From Ruminococcus sp. UBA7158 (lineage in GTDB: Bacteria > Bacillota > Clostridia > Oscillospirales > Ruminococcaceae), in the NCBI GenBank assembly GCA_002491605.1, contig DKWG01000050.1, forward strand, positions 1-15,514: a DNA stretch of 15,514 bases, given 5' to 3'. The stretch's first letter is position 1. Each line of letters begins with the position of its first letter. Made by a program: the position numbers and the translations under genes. Shown here piece after piece: positions 1-7,747 of this stretch. Under the pieces are notes generated by a model. That model was given only the letters and a program-made list of their open reading frames with translations. It ran no database searches and was not told where the DNA came from.

Positions 1-16
1 CTTTGCTTCGACGATG

Positions 17-92
17 TGGAGCTGGTGGACGGATTCGAGCCCCCGACCTGCTGATTACAAATCAGCTGCTCTACCAACTGAGCTACACCAGC
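17..92 (-). tRNA. tRNA-Thr (anticodon UGU), CCA encoded
   Basis: Read on the minus strand this folds as a complete cloverleaf of 76 nt. The acceptor GCTGGTG pairs with CACCAGC, the D arm is GCTC/GAGC, and the anticodon stem GCTGA/TCAGC closes the loop TTTGTAA with anticodon TGT, which reads ACA threonine codons. Discriminator T is followed by a genomically encoded CCA (17-19). The T arm is odd: GGGGG faces CCGTC, leaving a G51-G63 mismatch and a G-U pair, and position 54 is C instead of the usual T. Everything else is standard, so a functional tRNA is likely. It has its own promoter at 111-139. Confidence 0.93.
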
Positions 93-110
93 AGCGCTGC
101 AACGAAAATT

Positions 111-139
111 ATAATATCACATTACTTAACGATTGTCAA
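111..139 (-). promoter_or_regulatory. sigma-A promoter of the tRNA-Thr gene
   Basis: On the minus strand a perfect -35 TTGACA (134-139) is separated by 17 bp from -10 TATTAT (111-116), which is preceded by the extended -10 dinucleotide TGn. Transcription would start near 104, about 12 bp before the mature 5' end at 92. A strong promoter of this kind is expected for a stable RNA. Confidence 0.85.
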
Positions 140-366
140 TAGTTTTTTTAATTTTTCTTCGAAATTTAAAAAGTTTTTTTATCTGTTCATGTGCTTATAC
201 TGTCCCGTGCTTTAATACCTTCAATATTCAGGATAAAAGCTTCTTATTTATGCTATAGCCGCAATGCAAGTTTACGTTATGAATCGGACCAATGGCAGTA
301 TATTTAAATAAAGCAATCTTACCGATTTAAAAGCAGATGTGCTTCGCATTCGGCATTTAGCATCAT
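140..366. other. intergenic, no gene seen
   Basis: This AT-rich spacer lies between the tRNA promoter and the terminator of the beta-propeller gene. I see no start codon with a ribosome binding site, no RNA fold and no repeat. Confidence 0.5.
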
Positions 367-403
367 GAAAAACAGGCGCACGGGAAAAACAACTCCGTGC
401 GCC
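367..403 (-). terminator. Rho-independent terminator after the beta-propeller gene
   Basis: On the minus strand a 9-bp perfect GC-rich stem, GGCGCACGG/CCGTGCGCC (arms 395-403 and 375-383), is followed by a short T run (368-372). It starts 16 bp after the stop codon of the beta-propeller protein and closes the sigma/beta-propeller unit. Confidence 0.85.
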
Positions 404-418
404 TTACATTATTCAATA

Positions 419-2605
419 TCACCAATCGGTATGACCGCTGTAGCTTGATTCGATCAAATCAGCTCTTCCGATAACTGAAAGTGCATTCTCTCCGACTGCC
501 GCAGAATATATTCTTCCCTCAGAGAAGATATATAAAACGCCGCTGTTAAGAACTGCCTTGCCCATTTCGAAGGACTCATCAACTTCGTGTGATTCAATCT
601 CTCCGACCTTTACAAAGCCCTGCGGTTCAAGCTTATACAGAGCATACTTGTAGCAGTAATCAAAGCCGTCGTAGTATCCGTACGGAACGCCTATATAGCC
701 GTTAGCACCGTCGCAGTAGAGCAGTCTGTTGTCCTTAAGAGCCTTTGACGAACCGCCCGACTGATATACAACAGTTTCGCATTCTGTGTACAGCTCGTCA
801 TTTGCATTTCTTGCAAGCTTCGCAAGAATTATCTCACCGTTGTCTCCCTTAGTGAGAGTGCAGTATCCGTTTGAGAATTCGACTAACCCGGAGGTTATAT
901 CTATATCGTCCTGATATTCAATCTGTACAGGGGTTGAGGGCGATGTGAAATCTACCGCATATCCCTCCGAGCCGTTTGACAAGAATACCTTTCTTTTATT
1001 GAATGAAACGTTTTTAAGAGCAGCAGGGAAATCTGCCTTTGAAACTAAATTCATATTGCCGTCTAAAACGTTTGCGCTGGTTACATAACCAAGCTCTGTA
1101 TTCTTAAGCGTTGTAACGATTATTATTCCGTTGTCCTCAGCTATTCCGTTTTTAACGGCAACGCCTTCGACTAAAGCAGAACCGTCGAAATGAGCAATGC
1201 CGTAATTCAAAGAGAACTTTTCAATCGTTGTGCTTTGAGTTCCCTGAGAATTTGAATATCCGAACACATACACCGCAGAATCGGTGACTAAAACCTTATC
1301 CTCTGTTCCCAAAACCGCCTGCACCGATACAGGTACATTCGGCAGTGCTGCTGCAATTCCGCTTATAACAGTATAATCGGTTGTTGCAACATACTCGGGA
1401 ATCAATATGTTTTCGGGCTGAACGTAGCACTTTTCACCGTTTACGGTGTAGCTCGGAACATATCCGTCTAAATCCTCAACTCCTATAAGCGGAGAATGAC
1501 GGTAGTTATTGTAGTTTGTTACGACGTACACATAACCGTCCTTAAGCCTTGATTCAGTCAAGGTACCCTTAAGTGAGGTTACGGAGGCTGCGGTTATCAC
1601 GCCGTTCGGGTAGGTGTCGTAAACCACAATCTCAACTGAATTGGTCTTTACTGAGAGGGAATTATCGGTATAGATATTATTAATCATCTCTCCGACAATG
1701 CTCTGCTCCTGCTCAGCTGCCGCAGGGACAGAAGCCGGTTCTTCCTTTACGACAGAGTAGATCGCTATCAATCTTGAATCGACGGTGTAAATCTCTTCAA
1801 GCGTCTTTGTTTCAAATAAGCCGTATTCAGGGACAGCGTCTCCGATGTATTCCATCTTTCCGCCGTTTGTGAGCACAACCTTAACTGTGCTGCCGTCACG
1901 GACGAAAATTCTGCCGTCGCCTATCAAGACATTCTCGTTGTCCTCGGAAAAATCAAATTCAGGAAGCCTTACATCCGAGCCGAATGACGGATTTTCAGTT
2001 GTTGTGTCGTCGGGCACGGGAGTCGGGTTTTCGGGGGTGGGATCGTTATCGGCAATCGGAGGAGTTGTCACAGTGTCGTCCGGCTTGGTTGTCTCCAAAG
2101 GAACATCAGGCTCGGAAACTGCATTGTCTCCTGTGCTGTCGAACTGCGAATCATCATAAGAAGGGGCAATTTCGGCTACAACAGAGTCGAGTGTCTTCTT
2201 ATTCTCATCGTCTACATAATATTTTCTGAAGGTTTTATGAATCTCATCATAATCAGTGGCAAATGTGCTGCCCTTTATGTCGCTGTCTACCGATTGAATC
2301 TCGCCGCTGTCAAAATATCTGACAAGTCCGAACGCCATCACTGCGCAGGCAGCCAAGGAAGCAACAGTTCTGTAGGCAAAGCCCAATGAACGCTTTTTGC
2401 CGCCTGAAACTGTTATCTGCTTATCGGCAGGTACATTATTATCGCTGTCGCTTATATTATTTTCAGGAGCCGAGCTAAGTGAGATTTTGGCACGATTATT
2501 TTGCTCAAGCATCTTGGCATCGAGCATTGCCGCAATATTTTCGGGGCTGAGTCTTTCGGGAATCTTAAGACCTTCCAGCATTTCAGAATATATATTATTC
2601 GCCAT
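419..2605 (-). CDS. membrane-anchored beta-propeller protein, probable anti-sigma partner
   Basis: Predicted 728 residues. Residues 1-70 are cytoplasmic and charged, with a short N-terminal motif around IPERLSPENIAAMLD (15-29). A single membrane segment follows at about 75-97, then a Thr/Pro/Asp-rich linker (about 160-210) and a large extracellular C-terminal part rich in beta strands. That part contains GYVYVVTN and YTVISG stretches typical of the secreted beta-propeller family PF09826. The gene lies 43 bp after an ECF-like sigma gene on the same strand and has its own good site (GAAAGGAG, 9 nt before ATG). A membrane protein with a short cytoplasmic head encoded directly after its sigma factor is the usual anti-sigma arrangement, but no zinc-binding ZAS motif (HxxxCxxC) is visible in the head. 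The regulatory role is therefore inferred from context and topology; the propeller family call is fairly secure. Confidence 0.8.
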   Translation of the reverse strand: MANNIYSEMLEGLKIPERLSPENIAAMLDAKMLEQNNRAKISLSSAPENNISDSDNNVPADKQITVSGGKKRSLGFAYRTVASLAACAVMAFGLVRYFDSGEIQSVDSDIKGSTFATDYDEIHKTFRKYYVDDENKKTLDSVVAEIAPSYDDSQFDSTGDNAVSEPDVPLETTKPDDTVTTPPIADNDPTPENPTPVPDDTTTENPSFGSDVRLPEFDFSEDNENVLIGDGRIFVRDGSTVKVVLTNGGKMEYIGDAVPEYGLFETKTLEEIYTVDSRLIAIYSVVKEEPASVPAAAEQEQSIVGEMINNIYTDNSLSVKTNSVEIVVYDTYPNGVITAASVTSLKGTLTESRLKDGYVYVVTNYNNYRHSPLIGVEDLDGYVPSYTVNGEKCYVQPENILIPEYVATTDYTVISGIAAALPNVPVSVQAVLGTEDKVLVTDSAVYVFGYSNSQGTQSTTIEKFSLNYGIAHFDGSALVEGVAVKNGIAEDNGIIIVTTLKNTELGYVTSANVLDGNMNLVSKADFPAALKNVSFNKRKVFLSNGSEGYAVDFTSPSTPVQIEYQDDIDITSGLVEFSNGYCTLTKGDNGEIILAKLARNANDELYTECETVVYQSGGSSKALKDNRLLYCDGANGYIGVPYGYYDGFDYCYKYALYKLEPQGFVKVGEIESHEVDESFEMGKAVLNSGVLYIFSEGRIYSAAVGENALSVIGRADLIESSYSGHTDW

Positions 2606-2648
2606 TGCTTCGGCTCTCCTTTCTTAAATTCTGTTTATAATTTCAATG

Positions 2649-3197
2649 CTACCGGCTTTCCTCTATCAGCTTTCGGAGCTTTTGCTTTCCTCTTGCAAGA
2701 TAGGTTCGCACGGTTGCTGAGTTTATCGATGTTATTTTGCTTATTTCCTCGCTCGTATAGCCGTATATGGCGTTGAGAGAGAAGCATATTTTTTCGTTGT
2801 GAGTTAGGCTTTCAATTTGATCTAAAAGCTCTATTCCCTCATATTTCGATTCATTCGAAGGAATGTCGAGAGTTTTGTCGTCATCGTCGCTGTAATCTGA
2901 GGTCGTAGATGAAATATACTCACGCTGTGTGATATATTCCGCCTGCTTTCTTTTAATCTTGGCTGTCAGTATTCGAACCATCCAGCCCTTGAAAGCTTCT
3001 TCATTGCGAAGATTTTTTATGCCCGAGAACGCATCCAGCACAGCATCGCTCACGGCGTCTGCCGCATCCTCGCTGTTGTTGAGGTTGCACAAAGCATAGT
3101 AGTAAAGTTCTTTATATATCATGGAGTACAGCTCAGCGAACGCCTTACTGTCTCCCTTTTTAGCTTTTGCCACAAGCTCCTTAAAGCCGGGTTTCAT
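2649..3197 (-). CDS. ECF-like RNA polymerase sigma factor (sigma-70 family)
   Basis: Predicted 182 residues, typical length for the extracytoplasmic-function group. Region 2 spans about 8-85 (AKKGDSKAFAELY, then the acidic core-binding stretch NNSEDAADAVSDAVLDAF and EEAFKGWMVRILTAKIKRK). A Ser/Asp-rich linker (about 95-115) joins it to region 4 (about 125-180), whose helix-turn-helix reads YGYTSEEISKITSINSATVRTYLARGKQKLRK. It would direct RNA polymerase to a small set of promoters in answer to the signal sensed by the co-transcribed beta-propeller protein. The start has a GAGGTGAG site 7 nt upstream. The poly-acid linker (DYSDDDDK) is longer than in most ECF factors. Target promoters cannot be read from this window. 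Confidence 0.9.
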   Translation of the reverse strand: MKPGFKELVAKAKKGDSKAFAELYSMIYKELYYYALCNLNNSEDAADAVSDAVLDAFSGIKNLRNEEAFKGWMVRILTAKIKRKQAEYITQREYISSTTSDYSDDDDKTLDIPSNESKYEGIELLDQIESLTHNEKICFSLNAIYGYTSEEISKITSINSATVRTYLARGKQKLRKLIEESR

Positions 3198-3485
3198 TCT
3201 CTCACCTCGAATCGCAGCTTGGTATAATACATAAGCCGCACAATCGAAGCTTCTGTATTAATAGTGTCAAAAACAAGCCGTTTTGTTGCACTGAAAATAA
3301 AAAAATCGCAGGTTTTTTTGCCGACACAGCCGACAAATTTCAATATTTTTTCCGTTTTACAGACTCATAAAAGCAGTTGCCGTGCAGTCCGAAACGACTT
3401 ATATAAAATCTTACACGAATATATACATTTAATTCCAAACAGGTCTTTGCGCCGCATTGCCGCACTACGGCAATTTATAGAGTAT

Positions 3486-3514
3486 ATTATATACTAAAAC
3501 GTGTCGGAATACAA
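3486..3514 (-). promoter_or_regulatory. promoter candidate upstream of the sigma factor, long leader
   Basis: On the minus strand, -35 TTGTAT (3509-3514) lies 17 bp from -10 TATAAT (3486-3491). Start of transcription would be near 3479, giving a leader of about 280 nt before the sigma gene. The leader opens with a perfect 7-bp hairpin, ATTGCCG/CGGCAAT (3456-3474). The -35 box sits inside an inverted repeat GTGTC-N9-GACAC (3501-3519). A weaker -10-like TATTAT also lies at 3224-3229, nearer the gene, with no good -35. Confidence 0.5.
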
Positions 3515-3522
3515 GACACCAA

Positions 3523-3552
3523 GACAAATTTTGTCTCGACAAATTTTGTCTC
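3523..3552. repeat. two tandem 15-bp palindromic units, operator-like
   Basis: The unit GACAAATTTTGTCTC occurs twice head to tail (3523-3537 and 3538-3552). A third, degraded copy GACAATTTTTTCTC follows at 3553-3566. Each unit contains the inverted repeat GACAAA-T-TTTGTC. They lie immediately upstream of the -35 box of the minus-strand promoter at 3486-3514, a place where an activator or an upstream repressor would bind. The binding protein is unknown. Confidence 0.6.
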
Positions 3553-3587
3553 GACAATTTTTTCTCAACAGTTTTTTATCAATACAC

Positions 3588-3660
3588 AAAAAGCCCTGCG
3601 CCGAAAGCAGGAATTATACCTAACGCGCTCAGCGGTTACGGTATAATTCCTCGGTGCAGG
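3588..3660 (-). terminator. long two-step hairpin ending the glycosyltransferase unit
   Basis: The outer stem CCTGCGCCG/CGGTGCAGG (3595-3603 and 3652-3660, one G-T pair) encloses a one-sided bulge AAAGC and a perfect 12-bp inner stem AGGAATTATACC/GGTATAATTCCT (3609-3620 and 3640-3651). The 19-nt apex can itself fold (TAAC/GTTA, CGC/GCG). On the minus strand the structure ends in a T run (3588-3592), so it can terminate the glycosyltransferase transcript about 100 nt after its stop. The length and two-step form exceed an ordinary terminator; see the related element at 8289-8372. Confidence 0.65.
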
Positions 3661-3762
3661 TATGAAAGGAACATGAAAACAGCTTTTTTAACGGTAAACA
3701 GCGATTAACGTCAATCAAAACGCATCCGGCTCGCAATGCAGCTTAGGTCGGGCTGCTGTTTT

Positions 3763-5019
3763 TCAATCGCCCAGCCCTCTTATATCGGAAAGCTTTGCGG
3801 AACGGGTATGTGAAATAGGCTTCCATTCAACCTTTTTAAACATTGCCGCAACTGAAATCGGGATATATGTAAACATGAAAAGCGGGAATGTGAAGGTATA
3901 TAAAATCTTTTTGGCAGTTGAAGCATGAATGCTGCGCCATTCGCTCACGGTTGTTATGAGTCCGATTACGAAAAGTGTCAGATAAATATTCACGCAGGAC
4001 TGCAAAAGCGACAAAAACGAGCCTAAAAGCATAACAGGATTGCCAAGACATATTATAACTCCGACTATATTGACCAGCATTCCCACAACTGACAGAATAA
4101 ACGCCGGCGATATCGACATTATCATATCATAAGCCGAAAAGCTCTTGTTTTTAAAAATGCTCTTTACCAAGCCCGTGCCGTAGTTGGAGAACACCTGAAG
4201 GTATCCCCTCGCCCAGCGCATTCTTTGCCTTACCGATTGCTTAAAGTCGGTGGGTTGCTCGTCATACAAAACCGCTGTCTCACAGTATCCGATTCTTTCG
4301 CCGTTTATGATGTTGTCTGCGGTAAACTCCAAATCCTCGGTAAGAAGATAGTACTTCCATCCGTCCGAGCGCTTTATTATTTCATTAGAGAATACAAATC
4401 CGGTGCCCGAAATATTGCAGCTTGTCCCCAAAATATATCTTGCCTTGTTTAAAAACTGCGATTCACGTAAAAACCACAAGCCGTATCCTGCCGAAATCCA
4501 GTTGTCGGAGAAGTTTTTAGAGTTTCTGTAGCCTGTGACGATGTTATAGCCCTGAGAAAAGACTCTGTTCATTTCATAGATGTAATCAGGCTCTAAAACG
4601 TTGTCTGCGTCAAAGACGAAGTAACCGTCGAAGCAGTCCTCCGGGTAGTCGTCCTTAATGTGTGACAAAAGATAGTCAAGCGCATAGCCCTTTCCGACCT
4701 GCTGCTGATTGAATCTTTGGTATACGACAGCTCCGGCGTTCCTTGCAACCGACGCTGTGTTGTCAGTGCAGTTGTCCGCAACAACAAAGACGGTTATGTA
4801 CTCCGACGGATATATTTGATCCTTAATACTCTCAATCAGATTTGCAATAACCTTTTCCTCATTCCTTGCGGCAATCAAAACAGCATAGTTGTGCAGCTTA
4901 TACTTATCGCCCGTCTTTTTTCCTTTAAAGAGAGCAATCAAGATATATGCAAACTGATACGAATAACACGCAAAGAACAGTATCGCTATTATATAGTTCA
5001 AAAGCTTCACCGTTTCCAT
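3763..5019 (-). CDS. membrane-bound processive family 2 glycosyltransferase
   Basis: Predicted 418 residues. One N-terminal membrane helix (about 8-30) precedes a cytoplasmic GT-A catalytic domain (about 44-280). The nucleotide-sugar region begins AVLIAARNEE, the metal-binding DxD is DAD at 137-139, the catalytic acid lies in TED (227-229), and the acceptor motif QRMRW (265-269) is the QxxRW signature of processive enzymes such as cellulose, hyaluronan and poly-N-acetylglucosamine synthases. Three or four further membrane helices (about 295-395) complete the topology. The donor sugar and product cannot be told from sequence, and no polymer-export partner genes are adjacent, so it seems to act alone, possibly making a cell-surface polysaccharide or glycolipid. 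The start is supported by AAAGGTG 10 nt before ATG and by a promoter at 5058-5086. Confidence 0.9.
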   Translation of the reverse strand: METVKLLNYIIAILFFACYSYQFAYILIALFKGKKTGDKYKLHNYAVLIAARNEEKVIANLIESIKDQIYPSEYITVFVVADNCTDNTASVARNAGAVVYQRFNQQQVGKGYALDYLLSHIKDDYPEDCFDGYFVFDADNVLEPDYIYEMNRVFSQGYNIVTGYRNSKNFSDNWISAGYGLWFLRESQFLNKARYILGTSCNISGTGFVFSNEIIKRSDGWKYYLLTEDLEFTADNIINGERIGYCETAVLYDEQPTDFKQSVRQRMRWARGYLQVFSNYGTGLVKSIFKNKSFSAYDMIMSISPAFILSVVGMLVNIVGVIICLGNPVMLLGSFLSLLQSCVNIYLTLFVIGLITTVSEWRSIHASTAKKILYTFTFPLFMFTYIPISVAAMFKKVEWKPISHTRSAKLSDIRGLGD

Positions 5020-5057
5020 TTTCCCAAAACACCTTTCCCATGTGATTTATTGCCATA

Positions 5058-5086
5058 AGTATATCCTGCAAAATATTAAGCTTCAA
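5058..5086 (-). promoter_or_regulatory. promoter of the glycosyltransferase gene
   Basis: On the minus strand, -35 TTGAAG (5081-5086) is separated by 17 bp from -10 TATACT (5058-5063). Transcription would start near 5051, about 32 bp before the ATG at 5019. Confidence 0.7.
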
Positions 5087-5134
5087 TATACCGTTCATTA
5101 AGAATTGATTAAGATATCTTTAAACACGGTTAAT

Positions 5135-5166
5135 GGCATTATTGTGCATCTTGTATAAATAATGCC
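5135..5166. repeat. inverted repeat between divergent units
   Basis: GGCATTATT (5135-5143) and AATAATGCC (5158-5166) form a perfect 9-bp inverted repeat with a 14-nt loop. It lies between the divergent glycosyltransferase promoter and the BlaI-type promoter. Neither side carries a T run, so it is not an obvious terminator; a regulator site or an RNA hairpin is possible. Confidence 0.4.
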
Positions 5167-5186
5167 TTGAATATTTTACCTCTCAA

Positions 5187-5252
5187 ACTATCCCAATAGT
5201 GTTGACAAATCCAAACTATTATGATAGTATAATATTACACTATTGCAATAGT
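5187..5252 (+). promoter_or_regulatory. promoter with three BlaI-type operators
   Basis: The -35 box TTGACA is at 5202-5207. The -10 is TAGTAT (5225-5230), 17 bp away and with a TGn extension; an alternative TATAAT at 5228-5233 would leave a 20-bp spacer. Three copies of the inverted repeat ACTAT-N4-ATAGT surround it: ACTATCCCAATAGT (5187-5200) just before the -35, ACTATTATGATAGT (5215-5228) overlapping spacer and -10, and the perfect palindrome ACTATTGCAATAGT (5239-5252) at or just after the start site. Centres are 28 and 24 bp apart. This is the expected layout for tight autorepression by the BlaI-family product of the first gene. Confidence 0.85.
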
Positions 5253-5273
5253 ATTAAATGGAGGACAATATTT

Positions 5274-5648
5274 ATGAGTATCAAGCTATTCGATTCCGAG
5301 TTAAAGGTCATGGACGTTTTATGGAAGCATGGCGACAAAACCGCCAAGGAGATTTCAGACATTTTAAACGCCGAAATCCACTGGAACATGAACACAACCT
5401 ACACTGTCATTAAAAAGTGCATAGCAAAGGGTGCAATTTTAAGGAGCGAGCCAAACTTTATGTGCCACAGCCTTATATCCAAGGAAGAGGTAAGAGCAGC
5501 TGAGGCTGACGAGCTTATCAGCAAGCTGTTTGACGGCTCACCCGACCTTCTCTTTGCTTCCCTTTTAGGCAGCAACAAACTCACCGACGAGCAGATAGAA
5601 CACTTAAAAAAGCTTGTCAGCGAGCTTGACAGGAGCGGTTTAAAATGA
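5274..5648 (+). CDS. BlaI/MecI/CopY-family transcriptional repressor
   Basis: Predicted 124 residues, the usual size of the family. The winged-helix domain fills the first 70 residues (FDSELKVMDVLWKHGDKTAKEISDILN, recognition helix around NMNTTYTVIKKCIAKGAI). The C-terminal part (SPDLLFASLLGSNKLTDEQIEHLKKLVSEL) is the helical dimerisation and cleavage region. An upstream in-frame ATG at 5199 exists, but the start at 5274 is preferred because GGAGG (5260-5264) stands 9 nt before it, the protein then begins at the family's normal place, and the upstream ATG lies inside the operator and -35 region. The stop overlaps the next start (ATGA), so it is translationally coupled to the M56 sensor. In BlaI systems the sensor triggers repressor cleavage and derepression. 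Auto-regulation is supported by three operators. Confidence 0.92.
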   Translation: MSIKLFDSELKVMDVLWKHGDKTAKEISDILNAEIHWNMNTTYTVIKKCIAKGAILRSEPNFMCHSLISKEEVRAAEADELISKLFDGSPDLLFASLLGSNKLTDEQIEHLKKLVSELDRSGLK

Positions 5649-7723
5649 CGCTTCTTCACATGACGGTATCCGGTGGGCTTATCATCCTGCTGACGGTCAT
5701 AATCCGCCGAATAGGAGCGAAAAGAATGCCTAAGTCAGTTATCATGACAATGTGGCTTATCGCCGTTTTAAGACTGCTTGTGCCGGTCTCGGTACCGATA
5801 CCTATTCCGGAAGCTGTCCTTAAACATTGCGGCGAGATTTCAGCGGATAACGCTTCAAGCTCTGCCGTCAAGCCCGATAATGTATACACCGGCATTATAA
5901 GTAATGATGAGTATACAATCTTGCCAAGCGTTTTGCCCGATTCATCTCAAGTGACCGATAATCCCGGCACAACCGCCAACACTGTTCAACCAACTAACCG
6001 CTCTGCGCTGCCAAAGTCCCTCGCCTTGGCAGCATGGCTTGCAGGCGTTCTGCCCTTGGCAGTGGTATTCACATCAAACTATATTTTAAATATGCGAAGG
6101 TTGAAATGCGCAATACCATGCCGCCATCCGTTTGTTGAAGAATGGCAAAGCCGTCACAAGCTAAAAAGAAATTACACAATCGGCGTTTCGGATATGATTT
6201 CTTCTCCGCTGACCTATGGAACAGTCAAGCCGGTAATCCTCCTGTCAAAGTCTGCTCAGGCTCAAAATGAATCATCTTTATCTTATATTTTAGCTCATGA
6301 ATACATCCACATAAAGCACTTCGATGTTTTATTCAAAATCGTTTTAGCGGCAATTTTGTGTATTCACTGGTTCAATCCGTTGGTCTGGGTGATGTATATC
6401 CTTGCCAACCGTGATATTGAGCTTTCCTGCGATGAAGCGGTGGTTAAGATGTTCGGAGAATCGAGCAAGGCATCATACGCTTATACTCTTATTAACCTTG
6501 AAGCCGCAAGATCAAGGCAATGCTATTTTGCCAGCGGCTTTTGCAAAAACGCTATCGAAGAAAGGATAGGTGCAATCATGAAAACTAAGAAAAATAATGT
6601 TTTTGCAATCATTTTAGCTGCATTACTGATATTCGTCGGCACTGTTGCGGCATTTGCTGTGCCTGTGGAGGGGAGAGCAACAGCAGACGAAGTGCAGGAT
6701 GTTCAATGCGCTGATGTTTTAGGCGGAGATGATATTAATGATATTTTCGGAAGAAATATGAATGGAGAAGAAAAGAAAGGCAACTCAGGATATGTCTCAT
6801 TACAAAAGCAAAGCTTTGAGTTATTAAAGCAATTCAGCAATTACGACTGTAATTTAATCATTCAAAACAATCTTAAGGATCTGCAATCAATTTCATTGGA
6901 ATCACTTGATGATTATAAGAGCTTTGAAACAGATGAGCTTGGCGTTGCCTATATTCCACTTTCTCAGGCTGAGCATTTTGTTCTTGACGGCACTGCCATT
7001 ATAACCGATGATGTGGGCGAACCGTTCAGAATTAAATTCGGCGCATATGATACTGCAACCATATCAGTTGCCAGAAACACCGCAGTTGATATGCCCGGTA
7101 AGGTTGAAATCGGATATATCATCAACGGTGAAAAGGTCAAGATCAATTGCAATTCAGCTTATGACAGAGACAACAAAGGTTGTTACTACTGTTCTCAGGA
7201 ATTTGACGAAGACACCGAGATTTACGGATATATCTATTGCAGCGAACCTATGTATATTAACGTTTCTGAAATCACAGCAAACTCCGGCAGTTATATTAAC
7301 TTTACTCCTTACACCTATACAATAAACGGTGAAACTTATAATTGCCTTGAAGATAGCAATGTTTCTTATGCGTTAGTCAGCGGTATATTTCTTGAAGAAG
7401 CAAGGGATGTAATAATTGGAAATGGTCTTACAATTCAATCCTCAGAAGAAATTCTAAAGCACCTGAAAGCTGGCGACAAGGTCAGAGTTACAGTTGACAT
7501 TGATGTGAATGAAAGCGATGATATCCGCTGGGCAATCAAACTTTGCAGTGGACTTCATCCAAACACTGATATGCCGCACGTCGTTGACTACACCCACAAC
7601 CGCAAATGCGGAGCAGATGTAACTTTTGAAATTCCGGCAAACGGAGATTATATTATTTCATTTATAAATGATTCAATGGACTTTATTCACATCAACTCGG
7701 CGGAAATTGAAATCATAAAATAA
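5645..7723 (+). CDS. M56 (BlaR1/MecR1-like) membrane metalloprotease sensor with a non-PBP extracellular domain
   Basis: Predicted 692 residues. Membrane helices lie at about 8-20, 33-50, 125-147 and 228-253, with a 70-residue Ser/Thr-rich loop between the second and third. The cytoplasmic zinc protease domain carries HEYIH (218-222) and the downstream acidic ligand region DIELSCDEAV (257-266), both canonical for M56. A last helix (about 319-339) leads to an extracellular C-terminal region of about 350 residues. In BlaR1 this region is a penicillin-binding domain, but here I see no KTG box or other convincing transpeptidase set, and it looks like two beta-rich segments with several Cys, so the inducer is probably not a beta-lactam. 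The start overlaps the repressor stop by 4 bp. It should sense an external cue and inactivate the BlaI-type repressor. Function of the C-terminal domain is unknown. Confidence 0.88.
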   Translation: MTLLHMTVSGGLIILLTVIIRRIGAKRMPKSVIMTMWLIAVLRLLVPVSVPIPIPEAVLKHCGEISADNASSSAVKPDNVYTGIISNDEYTILPSVLPDSSQVTDNPGTTANTVQPTNRSALPKSLALAAWLAGVLPLAVVFTSNYILNMRRLKCAIPCRHPFVEEWQSRHKLKRNYTIGVSDMISSPLTYGTVKPVILLSKSAQAQNESSLSYILAHEYIHIKHFDVLFKIVLAAILCIHWFNPLVWVMYILANRDIELSCDEAVVKMFGESSKASYAYTLINLEAARSRQCYFASGFCKNAIEERIGAIMKTKKNNVFAIILAALLIFVGTVAAFAVPVEGRATADEVQDVQCADVLGGDDINDIFGRNMNGEEKKGNSGYVSLQKQSFELLKQFSNYDCNLIIQNNLKDLQSISLESLDDYKSFETDELGVAYIPLSQAEHFVLDGTAIITDDVGEPFRIKFGAYDTATISVARNTAVDMPGKVEIGYIINGEKVKINCNSAYDRDNKGCYYCSQEFDEDTEIYGYIYCSEPMYINVSEITANSGSYINFTPYTYTINGETYNCLEDSNVSYALVSGIFLEEARDVIIGNGLTIQSSEEILKHLKAGDKVRVTVDIDVNESDDIRWAIKLCSGLHPNTDMPHVVDYTHNRKCGADVTFEIPANGDYIISFINDSMDFIHINSAEIEIIK

Positions 7724-7747
7724 GTAAAAACAAAAAGGAGAATAATC

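Noticed and set aside
1845..2776. Several plus-strand open frames of 76-104 codons
   Set aside because: They lie antisense to the beta-propeller and sigma genes, have low-complexity translations and no ribosome sites.
3255..3265. TTGACA on the minus strand at about 3264-3269 as the sigma-gene -35
   Set aside because: The nearest -10-like TATTAT (3224-3229) is about 35 bp away and nothing suitable stands at 16-18 bp.
3264..3497. A 77-codon plus-strand open frame in the gene-free stretch
   Set aside because: No ribosome site, odd composition, and it runs across the minus-strand promoter and leader of the sigma gene.
3523..3566. Possible short CRISPR-like array
   Set aside because: The units are 15 bp and abut directly without spacers, and each is a palindrome, so they are operator-like tandem repeats.
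5645..7723. Classical beta-lactam sensor BlaR1
   Set aside because: The protease half fits, but the extracellular half shows no KTG box; a lone SLQK near residue 380 is not enough, and no beta-lactamase gene is near.
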